Assembly: GCA_004356105.1 (NCBI GenBank)
Contig: SMYC01000280.1
Span: 1 to 33,681, forward strand
Source of the DNA: Acidobacteriota bacterium
GTDB lineage: Bacteria > Acidobacteriota > Vicinamibacteria > Marinacidobacterales > SMYC01
Length of the DNA: 33,681 bases
Direction of reading: 5' to 3'
Position numbers and translations under genes: made by a program. Positions 8,471 through 16,399 of this stretch are shown here, piece after piece (position 1 is the first letter of the stretch; every line of letters starts with the position of its first letter). Under the pieces are notes generated by a model. That model was not told where the DNA came from and made no database searches. It worked only from the letters and a program-made list of their open reading frames with translations.

Positions 8471-9189
8471 ATACCGCGCGACGTGAGCTCGCGGCCGCCT
8501 ATCGGCTAGGCGAGCGCTTCGGCCTGAACGAAGGCATCTCGAATCACTTTACGCTGCGGGTGCCCGGGGAATCGGAGCGCTTCCTCGTGATCCCTCACGG
8601 CCTCCACTGGTCGGAAGTGCGGGCGAGCCGACTTCTCGTCGTCGATGGCGATGGGAACGTGCTCGAAGGAGACGGGGAGATCGAGCCGTCGGCGCTGTTC
8701 ATTCACTCGCGTATCCTCCGGGCCCGTCCCCATAGCGTTTGCGTGCTCCACACCCATCAAATCCATGCGACGACGATTTGCGTTCTCGAAGGCGGGCGGC
8801 TCTTGCCGATCAGTCAGAACGCCTTGCGGTTTCATGGCCGCATCGCCTATGACGACGTTTATGGTGGCGCCGCGGATCACGCGGAAGAAGGGGAGCGTCT
8901 CGCCGCGGTGCTCGGGAAGAGAGACATTTTATTCCACGCGAATCACGGAGTGATCGTGGCGGGCGAGTCGATGGCGCGCGGTTTCGACGACCTCTATTTC
9001 CTCGAGCGAGCCTGCCAAGTGCAGGTCCTTGCCCAAGCGACGAGTCAGAACCTCCGCACGATTCCCGACTCGGTCGCCGAAAAATATGTCAGTGACGCGA
9101 GGCCCAATAACCTTCGGAAGCAAGCCCGAGTGCACTTCGTTGCTTTGATGCGCCTTCTCGATCGCGAAGAACCGGACTACGCGGACTGA
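8467..9189 (+). CDS. Class II aldolase/adducin-family protein
   Basis: A 240-residue cytoplasmic class II aldolase/adducin head domain. NEGISNHFTLRVPG (21-34) corresponds to the phosphate/substrate loop, E73 in EPSALFIH to the catalytic acid, and H95/H97 in LHTHQIH with H160 in HANHG to the zinc ligands. All metal ligands are therefore present. Family members cleave or epimerise sugar phosphates or act on related hydroxy acids; this one, with NHF in the first loop, is closer to the adducin-like uncharacterised branch. The start is TTG 8467, whose last two bases overlap the TGA of the BNR gene (TTGA), a translational-coupling arrangement. Three bases separate its stop from the RraA-like gene, suggesting a shared pathway. 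Confidence 0.88.
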   Translation: MNTARRELAAAYRLGERFGLNEGISNHFTLRVPGESERFLVIPHGLHWSEVRASRLLVVDGDGNVLEGDGEIEPSALFIHSRILRARPHSVCVLHTHQIHATTICVLEGGRLLPISQNALRFHGRIAYDDVYGGAADHAEEGERLAAVLGKRDILFHANHGVIVAGESMARGFDDLYFLERACQVQVLAQATSQNLRTIPDSVAEKYVSDARPNNLRKQARVHFVALMRLLDREEPDYAD

Positions 9190-9192
9190 CAG

Positions 9193-9819
9193 ATGGATGA
9201 GACTGTCGAGCAGCTGAAGAAGATGTCGACGAGCACCGTCGGTGATACGTTGGATCGGCTCGGCATTGCCGGGCATTGCTTCGGGATCCTGCCTCTCGAC
9301 CCGAGCTTTAGGCTGTGCGGGCGGGCTTTTACGATGCGGACCCTTCCCGCCGATACGTCCGGTGGCACGGTGGGAGACTACATCGACGACGTTCCACCAG
9401 AGCGGGTGATCACCATCGACAATGCAGGACGTCTCGACGCGACCGTTTGGGGAGATATCATGACCCTTGCCGCGGTGAAGCTAGGTATCGCGGGCTCGGT
9501 CCTCGACGGCGTTTGTCGCAACGTCAGCCGAAGCCTCGATCTTGGATATCCCGTCTTCAGCCGGGGCCGATCGATGCGGACAGGGAAGAATCGGGTGGCG
9601 CGTGATGCTATGAACGTTACCGTGTCCATTGGCGGCGTGCGCGTCAGAGACGGTGACCTGCTGCTGGGTGACGCGGACGGTGTCGTCGTCGTGCCGCGCG
9701 CGCGAGAGTCGGAGATCCTCGATCTGGCCCAGAAGGTTGACACGCGCGAGGCAAACATTCGCGAAGCCCTCGAGAACGGGATGCGTCTCGAGGAGGCACG
9801 AAAGAAGTGGCGACTCTAG
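9193..9819 (+). CDS. RraA-family protein (HMG/CHA aldolase-like), metal site altered
   Basis: A 208-residue RraA-type fold, with SVGDTL-like start (STVGDTLDRL, 14-23), WGDIMTLAA (86-94) and VLDGVCRNVSR (103-113). Members include the RNase E inhibitor RraA and the divalent-metal-dependent 4-hydroxy-4-methyl-2-oxoglutarate/4-carboxy-4-hydroxy-2-oxoadipate aldolases. In the aldolases an 'RD' pair supplies the substrate Arg and the metal-binding Asp; here it reads R109-N110, so the metal ligand is replaced by Asn. The preceding class II aldolase, 3 bp away, favours a metabolic role over RNase inhibition. The usual pairing of such genes in hydroxy-keto acid catabolism is known; this particular pathway is inference. 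A repeat element starts right at the stop codon. Confidence 0.87.
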   Translation: MDETVEQLKKMSTSTVGDTLDRLGIAGHCFGILPLDPSFRLCGRAFTMRTLPADTSGGTVGDYIDDVPPERVITIDNAGRLDATVWGDIMTLAAVKLGIAGSVLDGVCRNVSRSLDLGYPVFSRGRSMRTGKNRVARDAMNVTVSIGGVRVRDGDLLLGDADGVVVVPRARESEILDLAQKVDTREANIREALENGMRLEEARKKWRL

Positions 9820-9862
9820 CTGCTATGCCGAATGGGACATAGCAACTCTCCCCGGGGAGAGT
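9819..9862. repeat. Double-palindrome dispersed repeat, copy 1
   Basis: A 44-bp element: an imperfect hairpin (ctatgcc...ggacatag) followed by a perfect 18-bp palindrome (actctcccc/ggggagagt, 9845-9862). It matches copy 2 at 13798-13840 except for a few bases in the first loop and one transition. It begins on the last base of the RraA-like gene's stop codon and ends 25 bp before the 3' end of the hsdM relic. It resembles REP/MITE-like bacterial repeats and could also act as a terminator for the upstream operon, although no T-run follows. Confidence 0.8.
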
Positions 9863-9887
9863 ACTCGCGTCCGTTTTCGCGGGCGGT

Positions 9888-10640
<753 letters not shown>

Positions 10641-10824
10641 GTGGCGAACACGTCGGCGCGGAAGTACACACGTGTAGGGATTGCTTGCGCTCGCCGTATC
10701 GCTCCAGGATAATGAGGTCAGAACGTATGTTTCCTGGTGCTTCGCGGCAGACCGAGCGGACGTGTGGCTCAGACCTTTTACCTAATTGCGGCGAAGCATC
10801 GTGTTGAGTTAGCCTTTGCTCCCG
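10641..10824. other. Unassigned stretch between the hsdM relic and the cassette
   Basis: About 180 bp with no supportable gene. The minus-strand frame continues (ERYGERKQ and so on) but does not match the HsdM N-terminus, so an earlier rearrangement probably joined other DNA here. The promoter for the downstream cassette should lie in this stretch; I see no strong consensus. Confidence 0.4.
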
Positions 10825-11445
10825 ATGCCCTCCCGCTTTTACGATGCCTTGAAGCAGCATGGCTGTGAGTATGTATCGCTGTACGCCTCGCTCGAACTGT
10901 CGAAGCAGGATAGAGATGAACTACGGGAATCACTCGAAGGACGGAGAAAGAACCTGCCCTATTTTTTTGCCCATCGATATCCCGGAAAGGGTAGGGACAA
11001 AGCGGTCATCTCAGCGCATCTTGTCAGTCCGAAGCGTGGCAAATACGAGCTTCATTTGAGTTGGTTCATTTCCACCAGAGAGCCACCGGATGATTTCGGA
11101 GACTGGCAGGATTGCCAAGAAATAATTGTTCGCGCCCTGGGAGATGAACCGCAAACCACGGTCAACGTTCGCTTCGGCTATGACTCGAAGGACTTTCGTT
11201 CGCTTTTCCTTCCTGTTGAAGTCAGCGAGCAATCCAAGATCTTCGACGAGGTGATTGAGTTGACTGGCGTAAAAAAGACGCCGGAGGGAAAGACCCTGTA
11301 CGAACTAGAAGTATCGATACGCGAAGGGCGTTTGCGGCACACTGTTACGTTCAATCAAGAAGTTGCACTGACCGAAGAGTTCCCCATTCAGGCGATCGAA
11401 GCGGCCAAGCGGATTTCCACCCTAGCCCTTGAGCGTGTGGAATAG
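10825..11445 (+). CDS. Hypothetical protein, first gene of island cassette
   Basis: A 206-residue soluble protein from ATG 10825 (MPSRFYDALKQHGCEYV); a TTG three codons upstream is possible but less likely. No signal peptide or membrane segment. It has a charged helical start (residues 15-45: SLELSKQDRDELRESLEGR) and then alternating strands (YELHLSWF, TTVNVRFGYDSKDFRSLFLPVEV), ending in a helix (IQAIEAAKRISTLALERVE). I do not recognise the family. It is AT-richer than the flanking operons. It ends 6 bp before the next gene, so the three cassette genes probably form one transcript. Codon use and intact frame suggest a real gene in an otherwise decaying region. Confidence 0.7.
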   Translation: MPSRFYDALKQHGCEYVSLYASLELSKQDRDELRESLEGRRKNLPYFFAHRYPGKGRDKAVISAHLVSPKRGKYELHLSWFISTREPPDDFGDWQDCQEIIVRALGDEPQTTVNVRFGYDSKDFRSLFLPVEVSEQSKIFDEVIELTGVKKTPEGKTLYELEVSIREGRLRHTVTFNQEVALTEEFPIQAIEAAKRISTLALERVE

Positions 11446-11451
11446 CCACCT

Positions 11452-12156
11452 ATGACGACGCTTCCGACTAGACAGCGAGCGCGGAAATACCCGCATGCCC
11501 ACGACTACTATGTGTGGAGCCAAGTAGCATTCTCCTCTACACCGGAGTTGATGTTTGAAGAGAGCGCGGGAGAATTCACGGAATGGGCGACATTAGACGT
11601 AGAAGCACTGGCGCTACCTGCTCTTTGGCAACAATCTGCACTTCAGCGTGGGTTGGAGGAAGGAATTAAGGATGCGATCGCTCAACGTTTGGCGACCGTG
11701 GACGTGTTGCACCGTCACGTAGCTGTGCTTCAAACAAGGGTGGAGCAATTGAGCGCCGAGATGGATGTGTGGAGACCTGTGTTGCGCGAACTGTCGAACG
11801 TGCTGCCGCGGACACAAGAGCTAATAAATGCCCTCGCCAAGAACTATGCACAAGTTCAGCGCATCGCTACGCGATCGTCATCGGACTGGATACCAGTCGG
11901 GAGTTTCGCGCCAGAAGCCTACGACGTCATTCAGCCGATCACTGTCGTTGTGTCGCCGTGCGCGGATGAGTTCGAGGCCGGAATTGTCGACATAAACGCG
12001 TATTCCACCGGTGACACGCTAGAGGAGGCGGTTACTAATCTAAAGTCCTACTTACTAGACCTTTTCGACCGGTACTGCGAAACGCCAGACGAACAACTCG
12101 GTCCAGAACCTTTGCGACAGAAAGCGTACTTGCTAAGTCACGTCAGGCGGCGGTGA
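11452..12156 (+). CDS. Coiled-coil protein with C-terminal HicB-like antitoxin domain
   Basis: A 234-residue protein in two parts. Residues 50-140 are helical with heptad-like spacing (LATVDVLHRHVAVLQTRVEQL and LSNVLPRTQELINALAKNY). Residues 160-212 read as a HicB-like partial RNase H fold: IQPITVVVSPCADEF, then YSTGDTLEEAVTNLKSYLLDLFD, where the 'GDTLEEA..NLK' turn-helix is the family hallmark. The tail LGPEPLRQKAYLLSHVRR is the kind that follows this domain in free-standing antitoxins. The domain assignment is from motif memory; the toxin-antitoxin role is inference, supported by the next gene starting on its stop codon (TGATG). The N-terminal extension is unusual, since typical HicB antitoxins carry a small DNA-binding domain instead. 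Confidence 0.75.
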   Translation: MTTLPTRQRARKYPHAHDYYVWSQVAFSSTPELMFEESAGEFTEWATLDVEALALPALWQQSALQRGLEEGIKDAIAQRLATVDVLHRHVAVLQTRVEQLSAEMDVWRPVLRELSNVLPRTQELINALAKNYAQVQRIATRSSSDWIPVGSFAPEAYDVIQPITVVVSPCADEFEAGIVDINAYSTGDTLEEAVTNLKSYLLDLFDRYCETPDEQLGPEPLRQKAYLLSHVRRR

Positions 12157-12458
12157 TGGCACGTCAGTTCACGCAGAAACATGCGAAAGAAATAGCCAAG
12201 AAGCTCGGGATGGTTGTGCACAAGGGACGACGTATTCATGATCACGCCGTTCTAATCTACGAAGGGAAGGAAGTTGTTTCGTTCGGGATTCGGCGCGCGT
12301 CGAAGGAAGTGGGCCACGACCACCTGCCCAAAGACCTCCATTTGCGGATGAAGGACTGCAAGGACCTTCATCGTTGCACCCTTAGCAGGGATGACTACCT
12401 CGAGCTCTTACGCGATAAAGAGCTGGTTTCGGACGCGGATACAGAGGGGTCAAACTAG
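12156..12458 (+). CDS. Small basic protein, likely toxin-like partner of the HicB-like protein
   Basis: A 100-residue protein (ATG 12156; a GTG one codon earlier is also possible). The start overlaps the upstream TGA by one base, giving coupled translation. Visible features: a basic helix (FTQKHAKEIAKKLG, 5-18), strands AVLIYEGKEVVSFGI (31-45), a conserved-looking GHDHLPKDLHL (53-63) and a short C-terminal helix (SRDDYLELLRDKELV, 77-91). The size, the 'HDHLPKDL' His-rich motif and the pairing suggest a HicA-like or related RNase toxin, but it lacks the usual HicA G-S-H-x-x-(Y/F) layout, so the partner may belong to a different, poorly described family. The stop is followed by decayed DNA. Confidence 0.72.
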   Translation: MARQFTQKHAKEIAKKLGMVVHKGRRIHDHAVLIYEGKEVVSFGIRRASKEVGHDHLPKDLHLRMKDCKDLHRCTLSRDDYLELLRDKELVSDADTEGSN

Positions 12459-12594
12459 CTTCTAATCCACGTGTGTTTTCCGGCGATCACGTCGCCCACC
12501 TGATGCGTGGATGCGACAAAATCCTGGGGCACGTGAGTGTATTCGCAGCAGCCGCTAGTCCCCTGGAACAGAGGTTTGTTGCATAAAGCTCGCT

Positions 12595-13458
12595 TCACCC
12601 ACGCGTAACGTACGTGCACTGCCCTCCATCTCGTTCCCACACGAAACGCTTCACCGCGGCAGCGATGCCGCGCACACCCGGTGACGTGTCGGCGTCTTCG
12701 ACGTTCGATCTCGGATGATTCGTCTTGCCGAAACGTTTGGCTTCGAGCCGCTCGAGCTTTTCGCTCACGGCCACGTCGATGACCGAACGGAGATCGCTGC
12801 CGGGAATGAGCGCCTCGAGCCGTTCGAGCTTGTCGCGAAGCTCGGCGCTAGCGGTGAATCTTACTTCGTAACGCGCGGGTGAAAGCGGCGCGACCGTGGG
12901 CCGTTTATCAGGGGCTGCCGGGCGGGTAGGCGACGTCGGCTCATTCCTCCGAGGCTCCTCACGACTTTCGTCCGCCGCCTTGGACGACTCGCTCGGGGCT
13001 TTGGGTTTTGGTCTCTTTCGAATTGTCGGCGGCACGTCCGGTTTCGGAGCCAACTCCGCCACGAGTTCTTCGATCTGGCCTTTACTTTTGTGCGTGGCTT
13101 TGGCGAGTACCTCTTCGCCATTGGCCTCGGTGAGATGCTTCGAGATCACGGCGATGCCACACAGGTGAATGCGTCCATCTTCTAGCATCGTGAGGAGCAC
13201 GGGGAATCTGCGTGAGAGCCGAGCGGCGTTGATTCGCCGATAAGCTTCCGCTTCCGATAAATGCAAAACGTCCGTACAAAAGCGGAACATGGACGGCGAA
13301 GCCTCGCGGGCATATAGACCCCGCGCGTCGACTTCAGCGATGTGTGCGACGAGCGCTGCTTCACCGCGCCGCGACTGCTTCGAGGCATAGGATAGACGAG
13401 CGAGAAGTTCGTCATCCGATAGTTCCGAGAGCAGTTTTGATTCATCTCTTATGCTCAT
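12595..13458 (-). pseudogene. DUF222/HNH-endonuclease gene lacking its HNH domain
   Basis: Minus-strand frame of 287 residues. The N-terminal half (LLSELSDDELLARL, VDARGLYAREASPSMFRFC, HLSEAEAYRRINAARL) is typical of DUF222-HNH proteins abundant in Acidobacteriota. A low-complexity Pro/Lys/Ser linker occupies about 135-190, then VKRFVWERDGGQCTYV leads into the HNH fold. The frame stops four residues later (12595-12597), before the His-Asn-His residues, so the nuclease active site is missing. The DNA beyond (12459-12594) has a minus-strand frame ending VGDVIAGKHTWIRS that is not HNH-like, suggesting a join with foreign DNA. The N-terminus is intact, and a TATAAC box lies 5 bp before the ATG. 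Known members are putative nucleases; this copy should be inactive. Confidence 0.8.
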
Positions 13459-13463
13459 ACGTT

Positions 13464-13472
13464 GTTATAGCA
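13464..13472 (-). promoter_or_regulatory. Extended -10 element of the HNH gene
   Basis: On the minus strand the sequence reads TGCTATAAC, with TATAAC separated by 5 bp from the ATG at 13458. No clear -35. Transcription would begin at or next to the start codon, giving a leaderless message. The same TGCTATAAC occurs before the ABC binding-protein gene at 14745-14753. Confidence 0.4.
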
Positions 13473-13730
13473 TGGACTTTTTCGACCCTCAGCGTTGGCG
13501 CCTGACGAGCACAAACGCTGCGGAACGCTTTCGAAGTCTCTTCGAGGAAGAGAGCAGGGCTGTCGCTTCGTCAGCGCTTGCTGAGACCTCAACGGCGCAC
13601 GCCCTAACTCTTCTTTCAAGTCGTGTCGAAAAAACTGTCAAGAAAAAAACGACCTCGATGCCATCTTTTTTTCCGATTCCGATTCCGACCAGCGGATTAT
13701 GCATCAACTGCGCTTGCTGCCCCAACGCTG
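13473..13730. other. Non-coding stretch with short tandem repeat
   Basis: I see no supportable gene. It contains A/T-rich runs and three tandem copies of TTCCGA at 13671-13688. A TTGACA on the minus strand (rc at about 13637-13642) lacks a good partner -10 box. Confidence 0.45.
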
Positions 13731-13797
13731 CTATACCCCGCACTTGTCCGCGACCGGCCCCACCTCTACGCGGCATAATCCTGTAGTCGGCACAGCG

Positions 13798-13840
13798 GCT
13801 GCTATGTCGAGCCGACATAGTAACTCTCCCCGGGGAGAGT
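13798..13840. repeat. Double-palindrome dispersed repeat, copy 2
   Basis: A 43-bp element with a perfect 7-bp stem (ctatgtc/gacatag, 13802-13820) and then the perfect 18-bp palindrome actctcccc/ggggagagt (13823-13840). Same orientation as copy 1, about 4.0 kb away, so the two are direct repeats around the accessory island. Spurious short reading frames across it give SPRGE-type peptides. Confidence 0.8.
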
Positions 13841-13982
13841 TCACCGCACCACTCAGCTCCTCGCCCCGGTTCAAGATGAGGACGAGCTCTCGCTCGGATG
13901 AAGTGGCGGCTCCGGATGCGTCATCTGGTAAAACGACGAGCTCCATTGGATGATTCACATTCAGCGAGTCGATCGTGTTCAC
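13841..13982 (-). pseudogene. Possible truncated gene abutting repeat copy 2
   Basis: A minus-strand frame begins at 13982 (MNTIDSLNVNHPMELVVLP) and reads as plausible protein to about EELSGAV, where it runs into the repeat and continues as repeat-encoded residues to a stop at 13731. Roughly 47 residues look gene-like (LPDDASGA, ERELVLILNRGEEL). I do not recognise the family. It could be the 5' end of a gene cut by the repeat, or chance. Confidence 0.35.
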
Positions 13983-13993
13983 TTCTTATCGCC

Positions 13994-14708
13994 ATGTTGC
14001 CCGCTAGCGTTCAGCCAACTCTTTCCCGACGTCGCGGGTACGCTGATATCCTCGCCAACGGGCTGAAACCGAGCCGCGACGCCGTGTTCCGTCTGGCGCT
14101 GTGCGCTTGGATCTCCGCCGCGGGATGCGGCGACGGCGGCCGGGGCTCGGCCGTAATCCGGTTGCAGGATGTGTTCGACGCTGCTGTGGTCGAAGGCAGT
14201 GTTGGCGCGTTGGTCGAGATCCCGCGCACGGAGTGGCGCTTCAACGACGATGATGCGCACGGCTGGCAGGTCGGCGTCGGTGTGGAAGAACTGGGTGTGA
14301 CGAACGGCCGGCTCGCGGGCCGGACGACCACGGCGAGGAGTTCTTGGATCACGGTGGTCATTGGCACGACAATGTCTACGGCGAGAATACCAACGTACCC
14401 CTCGTGCTGTGGGCGCCCGGACGTATTGCGAGCGGAACCGTGATCTCCGAGATGGTTCGGTCCATCGACCTGATGCCCACGCTCCTCCGGGCGCGCCGGA
14501 ATGGCAGCTGTTCGACCACCTAAACGATCCCCTAAACCAAGTCAACGTTTCCGAGCAGCATCCCGAGGTCGTCGAACGATTGCAGAGGCTCCTCGCAGAT
14601 TGGCAGAGTTACGCGGAGGCCGCGCGGCTTCTGCCGGACGCTGAATCGGTCGAGGGGACGAGCGCCGAGGAGCTCGAGCGGCTCAGGAGTTTGGGCTACA
14701 TCCAGTAG
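13994..14708 (+). pseudogene. Collapsed sulfatase gene, three fragments in three frames
   Basis: Fragment 1 (13994 to about 14322): a lipoprotein-like leader (RLALCAWISAAGC) followed by the N-terminal region found before the catalytic domain in acidobacterial sulfatases (EIPRTEWRFNDDDAHGW). Fragment 2 (about 14323-14490, another frame): DDHGEEFLDHGGHWHDNVYG and VPLVLWAPGRI, MVRSIDLMPTLL, the conserved second half of the alkaline-phosphatase-fold domain. Fragment 3 (about 14497-14708, third frame): EWQLFDHLNDPLNQVNVSEQ to LRSLGYIQ, the usual C-terminus. The catalytic Cys/Ser-x-Pro-x-Arg motif and most of the domain are gone through at least two internal deletions. Non-functional. Confidence 0.85.
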
Positions 14709-14744
14709 AAACGCCAGCACTTGGAACGTTGGGCGCGTGCGATC

Positions 14745-14753
14745 TGCTATAAC
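14745..14753 (+). promoter_or_regulatory. Extended -10 element before the ABC operon
   Basis: TGCTATAAC, with TATAAC at 14748-14753, ends 9 bp before the ATG at 14763. No properly spaced -35 is visible (TTGGAA at 14721 would need a 21-bp spacer). Predicted mRNA would be leaderless or nearly so. Confidence 0.4.
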
Positions 14754-14762
14754 TGACGGCCC

Positions 14763-16382
14763 ATGGTGCGCGAAGCAGTCACCCGGCTAAGGAACCGCGA
14801 GATCTCCGCGCTTTTCCGAATCCTGCTCCTTCTCGCCGCTATCGTGTCCACTTCTTGTGCGACTCCGGGGAACGACGGCGCAACGATGATCCTGGCGCTC
14901 GAAGGTGAGCCCGCCACCTTGACCGCGCATCTTTCGAGCGACCTGCCAGCGGTCATGATCGCGTCGAACCTCTTCAACGGGCTCATCGGCTACGACTTTG
15001 ATTTCAACCCAACGCCGGACCTTGCCGACAGTTGGGAGGTTTCGCCCGACGGGCTTCGCTACGTCTTCCATTTGAACAGAGAGGCGCGGTGGCATGACGG
15101 TAAGCCGGTGACGGCCGAAGACGTGGCGTTCACCTTCAACGATGTGCTCGCGAAAGTGCACCCTCGTGCGCGCCGCTGGTGGAGCAACGTCGTCTCCGCC
15201 GAAGCGGAGTCCGAGCACAGGTTCGTGATCACGTTGAAAGAACCGTTCGCGCCTTTCCTGACGCTGCTTGGCAATCGGCTGGGAAGTGGCACGCTGATTT
15301 TGCCGAAGCATATCTACGAAGGCACGGATCCGAGAACGAACCCTGCCAATCGGGAGCCTGTCGGAAGCGGACCCTTCAAGTTCGCTGCCTGGCAGCCTGG
15401 ATCTTTCATTGCGCTCGAGAGAAACAACGACTACTTCAAGCCCGGGCTTCCGCATCTCGACCGCCTGGTCTTTCAGATTGTGCCCGATGCCTCGACGAGA
15501 CTCCTGGCCTTCGAGCGCGGCGAGATCGACTTTCTCCACGCCTACATCGTGCCCTACGAAGCGGTCGACCGTCTGCGCGAGGACGGCCGGTTTCGCGTCG
15601 TCGAGCGTGGTCTCGAAGCGGCGGCCACGAACGAGAACCTTCTGTTCAACCTGCGACATCAGAAGCTCCAGGACGGACGCGTCCGGAGAGCTCTCGCATA
15701 CGCTATCGATCGGAAAGCCATCATCGAAGGCGCTCTCTTCGGCCTCGGCCGCGTGGCGCACAGCCACATCAATAGCGGCCTCGGCTGGGTGCATGCCGGC
15801 GATTTCGACGATTACAGGACGCGCGACGTGTCGAAAGCCGAAGCACTGCTCGATGCGGCGGGATTCGAGCGTGGCACCGATCGAGTGCGCTTCGGGCTGC
15901 GTTTGACACACGATGCTGGCAAGGACACCGAGCGGCGCGCCGCCGCGATCATCCGCGACAACTTGCGGGAGGTCGGCATCGAGGTCACGATCGAGCCATT
16001 CGACCGGCCCACCTATATCGAGCGTACGTTTCGCGGCTGGGATTTCGACATGGCGCTCCAGAATTTCGTCACCGGTCCCGATCCCGCGCTGAGCGTAAGC
16101 ACCCGCTACCATTCGAAGCAGATCAGGAAAGCGCCGTTCATCAATGCGATGGGGTATGCCAATGTTGAAGTGGACGGGCTCATGGACGCCGACATGTCGG
16201 AGCTGGACCGCGGCCAACGGGTGGCGATGTGGGAACGCATCCAGCAGATTCTCATGAAAGAGCTGCCGGCGCTCCCGCTATTCGAGTACCCGACGCTCAA
16301 CTTGGTCTCTGCTGGCCTGGAACACGTTGTCACGACGCCCAACGGCTATTTGCAGTCACGGGAGTTGGCGCGCGTTCGCTGA
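14763..16382 (+). CDS. ABC transporter substrate-binding protein, dipeptide/oligopeptide type
   Basis: A 539-residue family 5 extracellular solute-binding protein (DppA/OppA type). Hydrophobic segment at 18-28 and C32 within IVSTSC suggest a lipoprotein, although Ser at -3 is not the best lipobox. Family hallmarks: PDLADSWEVSPDGLRYVFHL (87-106), WHDGKPVTAEDVAFTFN (111-127) and REPVGSGPFKFAAW. Known role: periplasmic capture of peptides or other small polar substrates and delivery to the permeases. The two permeases follow at 17346 and 18338, with a D-glutamate-cyclase-like gene between. Substrate cannot be read from the sequence. Confidence 0.93.
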   Translation: MVREAVTRLRNREISALFRILLLLAAIVSTSCATPGNDGATMILALEGEPATLTAHLSSDLPAVMIASNLFNGLIGYDFDFNPTPDLADSWEVSPDGLRYVFHLNREARWHDGKPVTAEDVAFTFNDVLAKVHPRARRWWSNVVSAEAESEHRFVITLKEPFAPFLTLLGNRLGSGTLILPKHIYEGTDPRTNPANREPVGSGPFKFAAWQPGSFIALERNNDYFKPGLPHLDRLVFQIVPDASTRLLAFERGEIDFLHAYIVPYEAVDRLREDGRFRVVERGLEAAATNENLLFNLRHQKLQDGRVRRALAYAIDRKAIIEGALFGLGRVAHSHINSGLGWVHAGDFDDYRTRDVSKAEALLDAAGFERGTDRVRFGLRLTHDAGKDTERRAAAIIRDNLREVGIEVTIEPFDRPTYIERTFRGWDFDMALQNFVTGPDPALSVSTRYHSKQIRKAPFINAMGYANVEVDGLMDADMSELDRGQRVAMWERIQQILMKELPALPLFEYPTLNLVSAGLEHVVTTPNGYLQSRELARVR

Positions 16383-16399
16383 AGAAAGGAAAACCGGGC

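Noticed and set aside
13469..13786. Small plus-strand protein (MDFFDPQRW...)
   Set aside because: No ribosome binding site, low-complexity and Cys/Pro-rich composition; starts inside the HNH promoter.
14787..16217. A 476-codon minus-strand frame opposite the ABC binding protein
   Set aside because: Shadow of a family 5 solute-binding protein; no motif or ribosome binding site.
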